Notes under the pieces: model-generated | What the model saw: only the letters and a program-made list of their open reading frames with translations | Databases searched by the model: none | What the model was told of the DNA's origin: nothing | Part shown: one piece after another, positions 30,194 through 38,638 of the stretch | Numbering within the stretch: position 1 is the stretch's first letter | Layout of the letters: every line of letters starts with the position of its first letter | Translations under genes and position numbers: made by a program | Source: Microbacterium sp. LWH13-1.2 | GTDB lineage: Bacteria > Actinomycetota > Actinomycetes > Actinomycetales > Microbacteriaceae | Reading direction: 5' to 3' | DNA: 64,000 nt | Assembly: GCF_038397735.1 (NCBI RefSeq) | Contig: NZ_CP151635.1 | Coordinates: 1,240,001-1,304,000 of the forward strand

Positions 30194-30483
30194 CGTGCAG
30201 CCTTTCGCACCGTCGCCCAGAGGCCGTAGTCGTGCATCGCCTGGGCGTGCACCTCCATGGTCTCGCGGGGGCCCGTGGCGACGATGGCCTGGCCTTCGTG
30301 ATGGACTGCGCGCATGAGCTGCGTCGCCCGCTCCAGCGAGTACCCGAAGTAGGTGCGGAAGACTCGCACGACGTAGCTCATCAGATTGACGGGATCGTTC
30401 CACACGACGACCTCCCAGGGTTCGAGGGGCGCGGCCGTAAGTTCGACGATCTCTTCGACGTCAGGCGCGGCGAGGGGAGTCAT
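30190..30483 (-). CDS. clpS: ATP-dependent Clp protease adaptor ClpS
   Basis: Delivers N-degron substrates to the ClpA/ClpC-ClpP protease. The protein has 97 residues. The signature PWEVVVWNDPVNLMSYVV contains the Asn-Asp that bind the substrate alpha-amino group, and MRAVHHEGQAIVATGPRE forms the rest of the pocket. ATG 30483 is chosen because it overlaps the preceding stop (ATGA) and GGGG lies 5-6 nt upstream; GTG 30489 is less likely. Confidence 0.95.
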   Translation of the reverse strand: MTPLAAPDVEEIVELTAAPLEPWEVVVWNDPVNLMSYVVRVFRTYFGYSLERATQLMRAVHHEGQAIVATGPRETMEVHAQAMHDYGLWATVRKAAR

Positions 30484-30827
30484 GCCCACCCCAGCTCGTG
30501 CAGCTGCGCGTCATCGATGCCGTAGAAGTGGGCGATCTCGTGGACGAGGGTGGTGTGGACCTCGTCGCGGAGTTCGTCTTCGTCCTCGCAGGCTGCGAGA
30601 TGCGGCTCGCGGTAGACGACGATCCGGTCGGGCAGCTCTCCGGAGCCGTACTGCGTGCGCTCGGTCAGCGCCAGGCCGTCGTACAGTCCGAGGAGGTCGA
30701 GGCTCCCGTCCTCAGGGCGGTCCTCGACGACGAAGACGACGTTCTCGAGTCCGTCGACCATCTCATCGGGTAGCCGGTCGAGCTCGTCGATCACGAGTTC
30801 CTCGAAGGGCGCAGCATCCATCTCCAT
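30480..30827 (-). CDS. Small zincin-type metallopeptidase-family protein
   Basis: A 115-residue protein with the zinc motif HEIAHFYGID (HExxH) near residue 95 and an early FEELVIDELDRLPDEM segment, as in the family long called DUF1025. No protease activity is established for most members. First gene of a three-gene unit with clpS and DUF2017, each overlapping the next by 4 bp. The ATG lies 7 nt after TAGGCT, consistent with a leaderless mRNA. Confidence 0.82.
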   Translation of the reverse strand: MEMDAAPFEELVIDELDRLPDEMVDGLENVVFVVEDRPEDGSLDLLGLYDGLALTERTQYGSGELPDRIVVYREPHLAACEDEDELRDEVHTTLVHEIAHFYGIDDAQLHELGWA

Positions 30828-30834
30828 CGGTTCC

Positions 30835-30840
30835 AGCCTA
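30835..30840 (-). promoter_or_regulatory. -10 box of the metallopeptidase-clpS-DUF2017 unit
   Basis: TAGGCT on the minus strand, 7 nt before the ATG at 30827. Confidence 0.45.
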
Positions 30841-30863
30841 TTGCCGCGAGCGCGGGCGCAGCG

Positions 30864-31493
30864 TCAGTGGAGGAACACCAGGAGCGCGGCGACCGCGATG
30901 AAGAGCGCACCGAAGACACCGTTCAGGATCCGCTGCCCTTTGACCGACTGCGTCAGACGGCGGAACGGACGGGCCGCGGTTGCGAAGAATCCCCACATCA
31001 CCAGGACGTCGACCACGATGACCGTGACGATGAGGGTGAGGTACTGGGGCAGCTGGGGCTGGTCGAGGCGGATGAACTGAGGGATGAACGCGAGGAAGAA
31101 GACGATCGCCTTCGGGTTGAGGAGATTCACCCAGAAGCCCCGTCGGATCATGGACCAGTGGCCTTCGCGCGGATCGACTCCGGTCTCGTCCTCGAGCTCT
31201 GCGGAAGCGGGCTTCGACAGGATCAGTCGGATTCCGAGGAAGACGAGGTAGGCGGCTCCGGCGTATCGGATGACGTTGAACAGCACTTCGGATTGCGACA
31301 CCACGAGGCCGAGTCCGGCCGCCACGATCACGACGTGGACGATCAACGCGAGCTGCTGGCCCACGATGCCCCAGATCGATCGGCGCCACCCTTGGCTGAG
31401 CGCGTTCGACATCGTGTTGATCGCACCGGCGCCCGGCGTGAAGCTGATCACCGCACAGGCGGTCAGGAGTGAGAACCACACGGCGAGTGACAC
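30864..31493 (-). CDS. LysE-family translocator
   Basis: A 209-residue inner-membrane protein with about six hydrophobic helices. FTPGAGAINTMSNALSQGWR near residue 20 is the family signature, and the central hydrophilic loop (~110-130, DETGVDPREGH) separates two three-helix halves. Members export amino acids or related solutes; substrate unknown. GTG start, 6 nt after TAGTAT, without a Shine-Dalgarno. Confidence 0.85.
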   Translation of the reverse strand: MSLAVWFSLLTACAVISFTPGAGAINTMSNALSQGWRRSIWGIVGQQLALIVHVVIVAAGLGLVVSQSEVLFNVIRYAGAAYLVFLGIRLILSKPASAELEDETGVDPREGHWSMIRRGFWVNLLNPKAIVFFLAFIPQFIRLDQPQLPQYLTLIVTVIVVDVLVMWGFFATAARPFRRLTQSVKGQRILNGVFGALFIAVAALLVFLH

Positions 31494-31499
31494 CTCGCA

Positions 31500-31505
31500 A
31501 TACTA
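31500..31505 (-). promoter_or_regulatory. -10 box of the LysE-family gene (leaderless type)
   Basis: TAGTAT on the minus strand, exactly 6 nt before the GTG at 31493. Confidence 0.5.
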
Positions 31506-31528
31506 GGGCTCTCGCTCCATCCCGGCGT

Positions 31529-33619
31529 TCAGTCGGTCGCGGCGATGCTCGGAATGCGCAGATCGAGCCGGCGGAGCAGCTGCGCGTTCAGCGCTACGAC
31601 GATCGTCGACAGAGACATCAGGACTGCGCCGACGGACATCGGGAGCACGAACCCGACCGGTGCGAGGATGCCGGCGGCGAGAGGCACGGACAGCAGATTG
31701 TAGCCGGCCGCCCACCACAGGTTCTGAGTCATCTTGCGGTACCCCGCCTTCGAGAGTTCGATGACCGAGATGACCGCGCGCGGGTCGTCTCCGGCGAGGA
31801 TCACACCGGCGGACGCGATCGCCACGTCGGTTCCGGCGCCGATCGCCAGGCCTACATCGGCCTGTGCGAGTGCTGGTGCATCATTCACGCCGTCGCCCAC
31901 CATCGCGACCTTCCGTCCCTCTGCCTGGAGCGCGCGGACTCTGGCTGCCTTGTCTTCCGGGCGCACACCGGCGAACACCCGGTCGATCCCGATCCGCGCA
32001 GCGACGCTCTCCGCGACCGCCGATGCGTCTCCCGTGATCATCACGACGTCGATCCCGCGTGCGCGCAGCGCCGCGACAGCCGAGATCGATTCGGCGCGGA
32101 TGTCGTCGGCGAGCTTCAGGGCACCGACCACGCGATCATCGACGAGGACATGCAGGATGATCGCGCCCTCGGTCCGCCACGCCCCGGCGATCGGAAGCTC
32201 GGTGGCGTCGGTCTCCGTGAGCAGGTGCGGGCCACCGACCTGCACCCGTCGGCCGTCGATGCGTGCGCTCACTCCGACAGCCGGAGATGATCGGAAGTCC
32301 TCGGCAGCGTGTATCTCGAGACGTCGATCCCCGGCGGCGTCCACGATCGCCTTCGCCAGCGGGTGCTCGGAGTCCTGCTCCGCCGCTGCCGCGAGCGAGA
32401 TGATGTCGTCGGTTGTGAAGGGGGCGACGGGCTCGACGGCGGTGACCGCGGGAGCCCCCTTCGTGAGCGTTCCCGTCTTGTCGAAGAGAACGGTGTCGAT
32501 CGTGCGCATGGTCTCCAGAGCCAAGCGGTCCTTCACGAGGATGCCGGCACGCGCCGCACGCTCGGTTGCGATCGAGACGACAAGGGGGATCGCGAGGCCC
32601 AATGCGTGCGGGCACGCGATGACCAACACGGTGATAGTGCGAATCACGGCTTCATCGGGCGACCCCACGGCCGACCATACGACGGCCGTGATGGCAGCGG
32701 CCCCGAGCGCGAACCAGAAGAGCCATGCAGCGGCGCGGTCGGCGATCCGCTGCGCACGAGATGAGGACGCCTGGGCGTCGGCGACCAGTCTCTGGATGCC
32801 GGCGAGCGCTGTGTCCGCGCCGACGGCGGTGACCTCGACGCGGAGTCCCGAGTCGGTGGCCACGGTCCCTGCGACGACGGGGTCGCCGGCGGTGCGAGCC
32901 ACGGCCCGGGACTCGCCGGTGATCATGGACTCGTCAACGCTCGCTGCGCCCTGGAGGATGCGCCCGTCGGCGGGCAGACGTGCGCCCGGTCGGATGACGA
33001 TGACATCACCGATTCTGAGTTCGGCAGGGGAGACCCGCACGGTCTCACCGTTCTCGATGCGCTCGGCTTCGTCGGGAAGAAGAGCTGCGAGGGAGTCGAG
33101 CGCCGAGGTGGTCTGTGCCAGGGAGCGCATCTCGATCCAATGGCCCAAGAGCATGATGACGATCAGCAGAGCCAGCTCCCACCAGAACTCCAGTTGATGG
33201 TGCAGCACGCCCAGACTCGCTCCCCACGACGCGAGGAAGGCGACGGTGATCGCGAGGCCTATCAGCAGCATCATCCCTGGCTTGCGAGTGCGAAGCTCAC
33301 TCACTGCGCCGGTGAGGAAAGGTGATCCACCCCATACGTACATCAGGGTGCCGAGTGCGGGCGCCAGCCACCGCGCCCACTCCGGTATGTCGTACCCGAT
33401 GATCATGCCGAACATCGGCGATGCGACGGTCACGGGGATCGACACGACGAGCATGATCCAGAACAGTCGCCGGAATCCGGAGACGTGGTCTGCGTGCCCG
33501 GCGTGGGCGTCGTGCCCGGCGTGCCCTGGGTGAGCATCGTGCCCGGCGTGAGCCGCGGCCTCCGATGTGAAGTCGTGAGAAGAGTGATCGATCGGTGTCG
33601 ATCCATCCGAGTGAATCAT
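31529..33619 (-). CDS. copB: CopB-type (P1B-3) copper-translocating ATPase
   Basis: Exports copper across the cytoplasmic membrane using ATP. The protein has 696 residues. The N-terminal ~50 residues hold many His-Gly/His-Ala repeats (for example AGHDAHPGHAGHDAHAGHAD) instead of a CxxC metal domain. The transmembrane motif is CPH (VLVIACPHALGLAIP), diagnostic of P1B-3 rather than CPC. Phosphorylation site DKTGTLTKG near residue 376 and GDGVNDAPALAQADVGLAIG near 570. The start has AAGGGA 7 nt upstream and a CsoR-like operator ahead. Confidence 0.92.
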   Translation of the reverse strand: MIHSDGSTPIDHSSHDFTSEAAAHAGHDAHPGHAGHDAHAGHADHVSGFRRLFWIMLVVSIPVTVASPMFGMIIGYDIPEWARWLAPALGTLMYVWGGSPFLTGAVSELRTRKPGMMLLIGLAITVAFLASWGASLGVLHHQLEFWWELALLIVIMLLGHWIEMRSLAQTTSALDSLAALLPDEAERIENGETVRVSPAELRIGDVIVIRPGARLPADGRILQGAASVDESMITGESRAVARTAGDPVVAGTVATDSGLRVEVTAVGADTALAGIQRLVADAQASSSRAQRIADRAAAWLFWFALGAAAITAVVWSAVGSPDEAVIRTITVLVIACPHALGLAIPLVVSIATERAARAGILVKDRLALETMRTIDTVLFDKTGTLTKGAPAVTAVEPVAPFTTDDIISLAAAAEQDSEHPLAKAIVDAAGDRRLEIHAAEDFRSSPAVGVSARIDGRRVQVGGPHLLTETDATELPIAGAWRTEGAIILHVLVDDRVVGALKLADDIRAESISAVAALRARGIDVVMITGDASAVAESVAARIGIDRVFAGVRPEDKAARVRALQAEGRKVAMVGDGVNDAPALAQADVGLAIGAGTDVAIASAGVILAGDDPRAVISVIELSKAGYRKMTQNLWWAAGYNLLSVPLAAGILAPVGFVLPMSVGAVLMSLSTIVVALNAQLLRRLDLRIPSIAATD

Positions 33620-33657
33620 CTGCTTGTCCCTTCGGTGAGGTCACTGAAGTCAACCAG

Positions 33658-33674
33658 ATACCCCCGGGGGGTAT
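33658..33674. promoter_or_regulatory. CsoR-like copper operator upstream of copB
   Basis: A 17-bp near-palindrome, ATA followed by five C, six G, then TAT. It matches the G/C-tract site bound by CsoR repressors in Actinobacteria (established for the family). It lies about 38-55 bp before the copB start and adjoins TATCTG on the minus strand, a possible -10. Repression lifted by Cu(I) is inferred. No csoR gene lies in the window. Confidence 0.7.
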
Positions 33675-33696
33675 TCCGAGAAATCTACCGGGGAAA

Positions 33697-33734
33697 CAGA
33701 AGAGGCCCGAGTCTAGCGACTCGGACCTCTTCTG
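33697..33734 (-). terminator. Terminator after tRNA-His
   Basis: A 17-bp stem with one mismatch and a TAGC/GCTA tetraloop, starting 3 bp past the tRNA 3' end. Arms: CAGAAGAGGCCCGAGTC (33697-33713) and GACTCGGACCTCTTCTG (33718-33734). A short T-run follows on the minus strand. Confidence 0.8.
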
Positions 33735-33736
33735 GA

Positions 33737-33812
33737 TGGGGTGAGTAACGGGACTCGAACCCGCGACATCCGGCACCACAAGCCAGCGCTCTACCAGCTG
33801 AGCTATACCCAC
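33737..33812 (-). tRNA. tRNA-His (anticodon GTG)
   Basis: 76 nt including an encoded CCA. The acceptor stem GTGGGTA/TACTCAC pairs with one G-U, the discriminator is C73 and the preceding base is G, which supplies the G-1 required by HisRS. Anticodon stem CTGGC/GCCGG encloses TTGTGGT with anticodon GTG. The T arm GCGGG-TTCGAGT-CCCGT is standard. Confidence 0.95.
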
Positions 33813-33816
33813 CATG

Positions 33817-33834
33817 CGCCAACCGGAGTTGGCG
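33817..33834. repeat. Hairpin between orn and tRNA-His
   Basis: CGCCAAC (33817-33823) and GTTGGCG (33828-33834) form a perfect 7-bp stem with a four-base loop, just upstream of the tRNA on the minus strand and 15 bp after the orn stop. It may end the orn transcript or serve as a processing signal. No T-tract. Confidence 0.5.
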
Positions 33835-33842
33835 ACCAGATG

Positions 33843-33848
33843 AGTCTA
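33843..33848 (-). promoter_or_regulatory. Possible -10 box of tRNA-His
   Basis: TAGACT on the minus strand just after the orn stop. Transcription from it would include the 33817-33834 hairpin in a ~25-nt 5' leader. Confidence 0.4.
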
Positions 33849-34475
33849 TTACATGTTCGGAGCGAACTCTGACACGGTGCGCGTCGCGATGTCGCGAGCG
33901 TCGTCGCTCGACGGGCCCGGCTCGTCGACGAAGACGGCCTCGCGGTAGTAGCGCAGCTCACGGATCGATTCGAGGATGTCGGCCAGGGCTCGGTGGCCGC
34001 CGTCTTTCGCGGGCGCCTGGAAGAACACCCGCGGATACCACCGGCGGGAGAGCTCCTTGATGCTCGAGACATCGACGTTGCGGTAATGGAGCCACTGGTC
34101 GACCTGCGGCATGTACTTGGCGAGGAACATCCGATCGGTGCCGATCGTGTTGCCGGCGAGCGGCGCCTTGCGCTCCAGAGGAGCGAATCGCTTGATGTAC
34201 TCGAGTGTCTGCTCTTCGGCCTCGGCGAGCGAGACGCCGTCAGGGATCTCGGTGATGAGTCCCGAGGTCTCATGCATCTTGGTGACGAAGTCGTTCATGT
34301 TCTCGAGCGCCGCGTCGCTCGGGCGAATGACGACCTGGAAGCCCGCATCGACGGGGTTCAACTCGAAATCGGTGATGACGACTGCGATCTCGACGAGCTC
34401 ATCGACTGAGAGATCCAGCCCGGTCATCTCGCAATCGATCCAGACGAGGCGGTCGTTCTCTGACGCAGATACCAT
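33849..34475 (-). CDS. orn: Oligoribonuclease (DEDDh 3'-5' exonuclease)
   Basis: Degrades 2-5 nt RNA, including pGpG from c-di-GMP. The protein has 208 residues. Exo I WIDCEMTGLDLSVDELVEIA (Asp, Glu) near residue 12, Exo II in GNTIGTDRMFL region, and Exo III near DGGHRALADILESI with His and Asp. The C-terminal ~15 residues extend beyond the E. coli enzyme. The ATG lies 6 nt after TAGTAT and has no Shine-Dalgarno. Confidence 0.95.
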   Translation of the reverse strand: MVSASENDRLVWIDCEMTGLDLSVDELVEIAVVITDFELNPVDAGFQVVIRPSDAALENMNDFVTKMHETSGLITEIPDGVSLAEAEEQTLEYIKRFAPLERKAPLAGNTIGTDRMFLAKYMPQVDQWLHYRNVDVSSIKELSRRWYPRVFFQAPAKDGGHRALADILESIRELRYYREAVFVDEPGPSSDDARDIATRTVSEFAPNM

Positions 34476-34481
34476 GGGGCC

Positions 34482-34487
34482 ATACTA
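34482..34487 (-). promoter_or_regulatory. -10 box of orn (leaderless type)
   Basis: TAGTAT on the minus strand, exactly 6 nt before the ATG at 34475. Confidence 0.5.
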
Positions 34488-34523
34488 TCGACGGCACCGA
34501 CATCGGAGCTCGGCGCGGTACGG

Positions 34524-34529
34524 TAGAAC
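34524..34529 (+). promoter_or_regulatory. Possible -10 box of tRNA-Arg
   Basis: TAGAAC lies 5 nt before the mature tRNA 5' end, so the leader would be very short. Confidence 0.4.
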
Positions 34530-34534
34530 TGCCC

Positions 34535-34607
34535 GCCTCCGTAGCTCAGGGGATAGAGCAGGAGCCTTCTAATCTCTTGGTCGCAGGTTCGAATCCTGCC
34601 GGGGGCA
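34535..34607 (+). tRNA. tRNA-Arg (anticodon TCT)
   Basis: 73 nt with discriminator A and no encoded CCA (ACCG follows). The acceptor stem GCCTCCG/CGGGGGC pairs with one wobble. The loop CTTCTAA gives anticodon TCT. The anticodon stem GGAGC/TCTCT has a G-U at 27-43 and a C-U mismatch at 31-39 next to the loop; other arms are regular. Confidence 0.92.
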
Positions 34608-34630
34608 CCGCAATCGGACGATGTCCGCCA

Positions 34631-34900
34631 TCAGCCGTTCCGCAGGGCGGCGACGGCGTCGTCGGCCCTCCAGAAGTCGCCGACCAGTCTGAATGATGCC
34701 GTGGCGAGGTGCAGTCTCTCTGCGCGGTATCGCATGCCGAGAGGATCGGGGAGAAGGCGGAGGTGGCCGAGGACGCGGCCTGTGGCGTCCTGCACCCGCC
34801 ACAGGTGGGCTGAGGCGCGCACGAGATGCTCCTTCGGCGACGACAGACGAGGCGTGGCATACGGGACCTCGGGCAGGGACGTGATCAGGTTGTCGGACAT
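34631..34900 (-). CDS. Hypothetical protein (89 residues)
   Basis: I do not recognise a family. The start is well supported: AAAGGAG lies 7 nt before ATG 34900. The sequence is mixed polar with several Arg and Leu (HLWRVQDATGRVLGHLRLLP), with no signal peptide, membrane helix or Cys cluster. It may be a small beta-rich cytosolic protein. It lies between tRNA-Arg and the divergent ssb gene. Confidence 0.65.
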   Translation of the reverse strand: MSDNLITSLPEVPYATPRLSSPKEHLVRASAHLWRVQDATGRVLGHLRLLPDPLGMRYRAERLHLATASFRLVGDFWRADDAVAALRNG

Positions 34901-35107
34901 CGGTGGCTCCTTTCGTGGGTCGAACATATGACCGACCACCGACATTGTGGTCCCCGGTTCACCGGCTTCCCGTCGTCCACTTTTTCTGCACGGTGGCTCA
35001 GGAGGTGGTGTTTTGCACGATCACTGCGCTGCGGGTGTGGGCAGCGAGGTCGCAGGCTCCACTCTGGAGCGACCCGGGCATGTGTCCCGGTGCACAGAGG
35101 AGAGAAC
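34901..35107. other. 207-bp divergent intergenic region before ssb
   Basis: The longest gap in the window. It holds T-rich patches (ACTTTTTCTG near 34978; GTGTTTTGCACG near 35010), a weak inverted repeat CTCCACTCTGGAG (~35058-35070), and the ssb ribosome binding site. No confident -10/-35 pair, RNA gene or operator was assigned. A partial LexA-like site at 34920-34935 was considered and set aside. Confidence 0.5.
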
Positions 35108-35644
35108 ATGCACGACACAGTGACCATCGTCGGCAACGTCGCCACCGACCCCACGCAGGGTCGGACCGCCAGTGGTGTCACCGTCACGAACTTCCGATTG
35201 GCGAGCACTCATCGCCGCTTCGATGACGCGACCCAGACATGGGTCGACGTCGCGACGAACTGGTATTCAGTCGCTGCGTTTCGCCAGCTCGGGGAGCACG
35301 CGAAAGCATCGTTGCGTTCAGGAGACAGCGTGATCGTGACGGGGAGGATGAAGATCCGCGCCTGGGAGAGCAACGGAAAGCAGGGTACGAGCGTCGACAT
35401 CGATGCGGATGCGATCGGCCATGATCTCCGCTGGGGCACCACCGCCTATCGCCGCAGCACACGTTCGACGCCGGAGTCGCCCTCCAGGAGCAACGGCGGG
35501 GGTGCCGTCCACGATGATCCGTCCGCAGCGTCCCCCGTCGAGACGTCGGACATCGAGACGGCGTGGGCCGATAAGGATGCACAGCCGACGTCTGACGGGG
35601 CGCATGCACAGCAGCCGGTCGATTCAGCGAGCTTCACGTACTGA
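35108..35644 (+). CDS. ssb: Single-stranded DNA-binding protein, non-canonical paralog
   Basis: An OB-fold ssDNA-binding protein of 178 residues. The first ~115 show the Ssb pattern: TIVGNVATDPTQGRTASGVT, NFRLASTHRRFD, WYSVAAFRQLGEHAKASLRS, VIVTGRMKIRAWE. The rest is a low-complexity Ser/Pro/Asp/Gln tail. The usual acidic tip (DDxPF-like) that recruits partner proteins is missing; it ends DSASFTY. It is also not beside rpsF/rpsR. Probably a second, specialised Ssb. ATG with AGAGGAGA upstream. Confidence 0.85.
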   Translation: MHDTVTIVGNVATDPTQGRTASGVTVTNFRLASTHRRFDDATQTWVDVATNWYSVAAFRQLGEHAKASLRSGDSVIVTGRMKIRAWESNGKQGTSVDIDADAIGHDLRWGTTAYRRSTRSTPESPSRSNGGGAVHDDPSAASPVETSDIETAWADKDAQPTSDGAHAQQPVDSASFTY

Positions 35645-35715
35645 CACGGTGACGCGATCGCCATCGCGGGCAGAGCGTCCATGCCGACGTGCACCTGCGC
35701 GGGGGAGTCCGACCG

Positions 35716-35721
35716 TAGACT
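35716..35721 (+). promoter_or_regulatory. -10 box of the lipoprotein gene at 35728 (leaderless type)
   Basis: TAGACT lies exactly 6 nt before the GTG start. Confidence 0.55.
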
Positions 35722-35727
35722 CGGGGC

Positions 35728-36225
35728 GTGCTTCGACGACCGGACTCCTCTGCATCGCGTGCGGCGATCGCGACAGGCGCGGCGGCCTCGCTGATCCTGC
35801 TGCTGACCTCGTGCGGTCCCACTGCATCCCCGACGCCCGCACCGACGGATGCCGGGGTGTCGCCGAGGCCGACGGAAACCCCCGCGGCGCCCGCGTTCGT
35901 CGCGGACGGCACGGCGGAGGACAACCTTCCGCTGTTCGCGGCTGTGACGGAACAGGTGTGGGGCTCAGGGCAGAACGTGTCGGGCCGCGCCTACATCGAT
36001 GCGCTCATCGCCGCAGGATTCGATCGGGCGGCGATGCAGGTGACTCAGGACGTGACGACGGTCGGCAACCCGGCCGAGAGCATTCAGTTCTCGGTGCGAT
36101 GGGGTGACGCCGATTGTCTCGTGGGGCAGGTCGGGCCGTCGACGGGCGCACCCGTCACGGCGGTCCTGCCGCAGCTGGCGGAGGGGCGCTGTCTGATCGG
36201 TGCGACGCGCGCGATCGACTGGTGA
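35728..36225 (+). CDS. Small putative lipoprotein (DUF6993-like)
   Basis: A 165-residue exported protein. SASRAAIATGAAASLILLLT followed by SCGP forms a lipoprotein signal with lipobox LLTSC, giving a lipidated Cys near residue 29. A Pro/Thr/Ala linker is followed by a ~100-residue compact domain with two Cys (DADCLVGQVG and EGRCLIGA), possibly a disulfide. The resemblance to DUF6993 is from memory. Function unknown. Confidence 0.65.
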   Translation: MLRRPDSSASRAAIATGAAASLILLLTSCGPTASPTPAPTDAGVSPRPTETPAAPAFVADGTAEDNLPLFAAVTEQVWGSGQNVSGRAYIDALIAAGFDRAAMQVTQDVTTVGNPAESIQFSVRWGDADCLVGQVGPSTGAPVTAVLPQLAEGRCLIGATRAIDW

Positions 36226-36301
36226 TCACCGGGTGTCCGCTCGGGTTCCGACGGTTCGCGATACGTCGACTCGTCTCGACAGCGACGGGCACAGAGGCCG
36301 G

Positions 36302-36307
36302 TAGGCT
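36302..36307 (+). promoter_or_regulatory. Putative -10 box of ettA
   Basis: TAGGCT lies 41 nt before the ettA start. The leader contains AGAAGGAGC. Confidence 0.4.
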
Positions 36308-36348
36308 GGAGTGTCGATCTTCGACGCCAACAGAAGGAGCGTTTTTCG

Positions 36349-38028
<1,680 letters not shown>

Positions 38029-38035
38029 GTCGAGA

Positions 38036-38524
38036 ATGTCCGACCTGATGCCGGGGCCCCGCCTGCACATCCCGATCCACCTGCGTTGGGGCGATCTGGA
38101 TGCGTTCAACCACGTCAACAACACCTCGATGCTCAAGCTCCTCGAGGAAGCGCGCGTGCGCGCGTTCTGGCGTGCGGGCCCCGGTGAACAGGCACCGTCG
38201 ACCGCTGTTCTCGACTCGGGGCTCGACGAGGGGATCCTCACTCTCATCGCGCGTCAGGAGATCGAGTACCTCGCTCCGGTGCCCTATCAGCGCCGGCCGC
38301 TCGAGGTGCAGATGTGGTTCGGCAAGCTCGGTGGCTCGAGCGTCGAGGTCTGCTACGAAGTGCACAACGATCCCGAGGCCGCGCCTCGCACGATCTACGC
38401 ACGATCCACGGCGATCATCGTCCTCGTCGATGCGGCCACGGGCCGACCTACGCGTCTGACACAGGAGATGCGTGATGCGTGGGAGCCGTTCGTCGGCGCC
38501 TCGATCGAGTACGCGCACCGCTGA
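38036..38524 (+). CDS. 4-hydroxybenzoyl-CoA-type (hotdog) acyl-CoA thioesterase
   Basis: A 162-residue hotdog-fold protein. LRWGDLDAFNHVNNTSMLKL near residue 18 carries the Asp of the active-site helix; QEIEYLAPVPYQRRPLEVQM and the later VEVCYEVHN strand complete the fold. ATG 38036 is 7 bp after the ettA stop, so it is probably co-transcribed with ettA. The native acyl-CoA substrate is not indicated. Confidence 0.85.
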   Translation: MSDLMPGPRLHIPIHLRWGDLDAFNHVNNTSMLKLLEEARVRAFWRAGPGEQAPSTAVLDSGLDEGILTLIARQEIEYLAPVPYQRRPLEVQMWFGKLGGSSVEVCYEVHNDPEAAPRTIYARSTAIIVLVDAATGRPTRLTQEMRDAWEPFVGASIEYAHR

Positions 38525-38638
38525 GCGGCTCAGGAGACGTGGGGCCGACTCGGATCGACGGTCAGACACGACCGAGCACACCATCTGAATCGCCGGTCTC
38601 AGCAGGCTCGGGCGGTCGCTCCGTTCGAAACCTCGGCG

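Noticed and set aside
34920..34935. LexA/SOS-box-like sequence TCGAACATATGACCGA upstream of the small gene and ssb
   Set aside because: It differs at two positions in the second half from the actinobacterial TCGAAC-N4-GTTCGA consensus; not enough to call.
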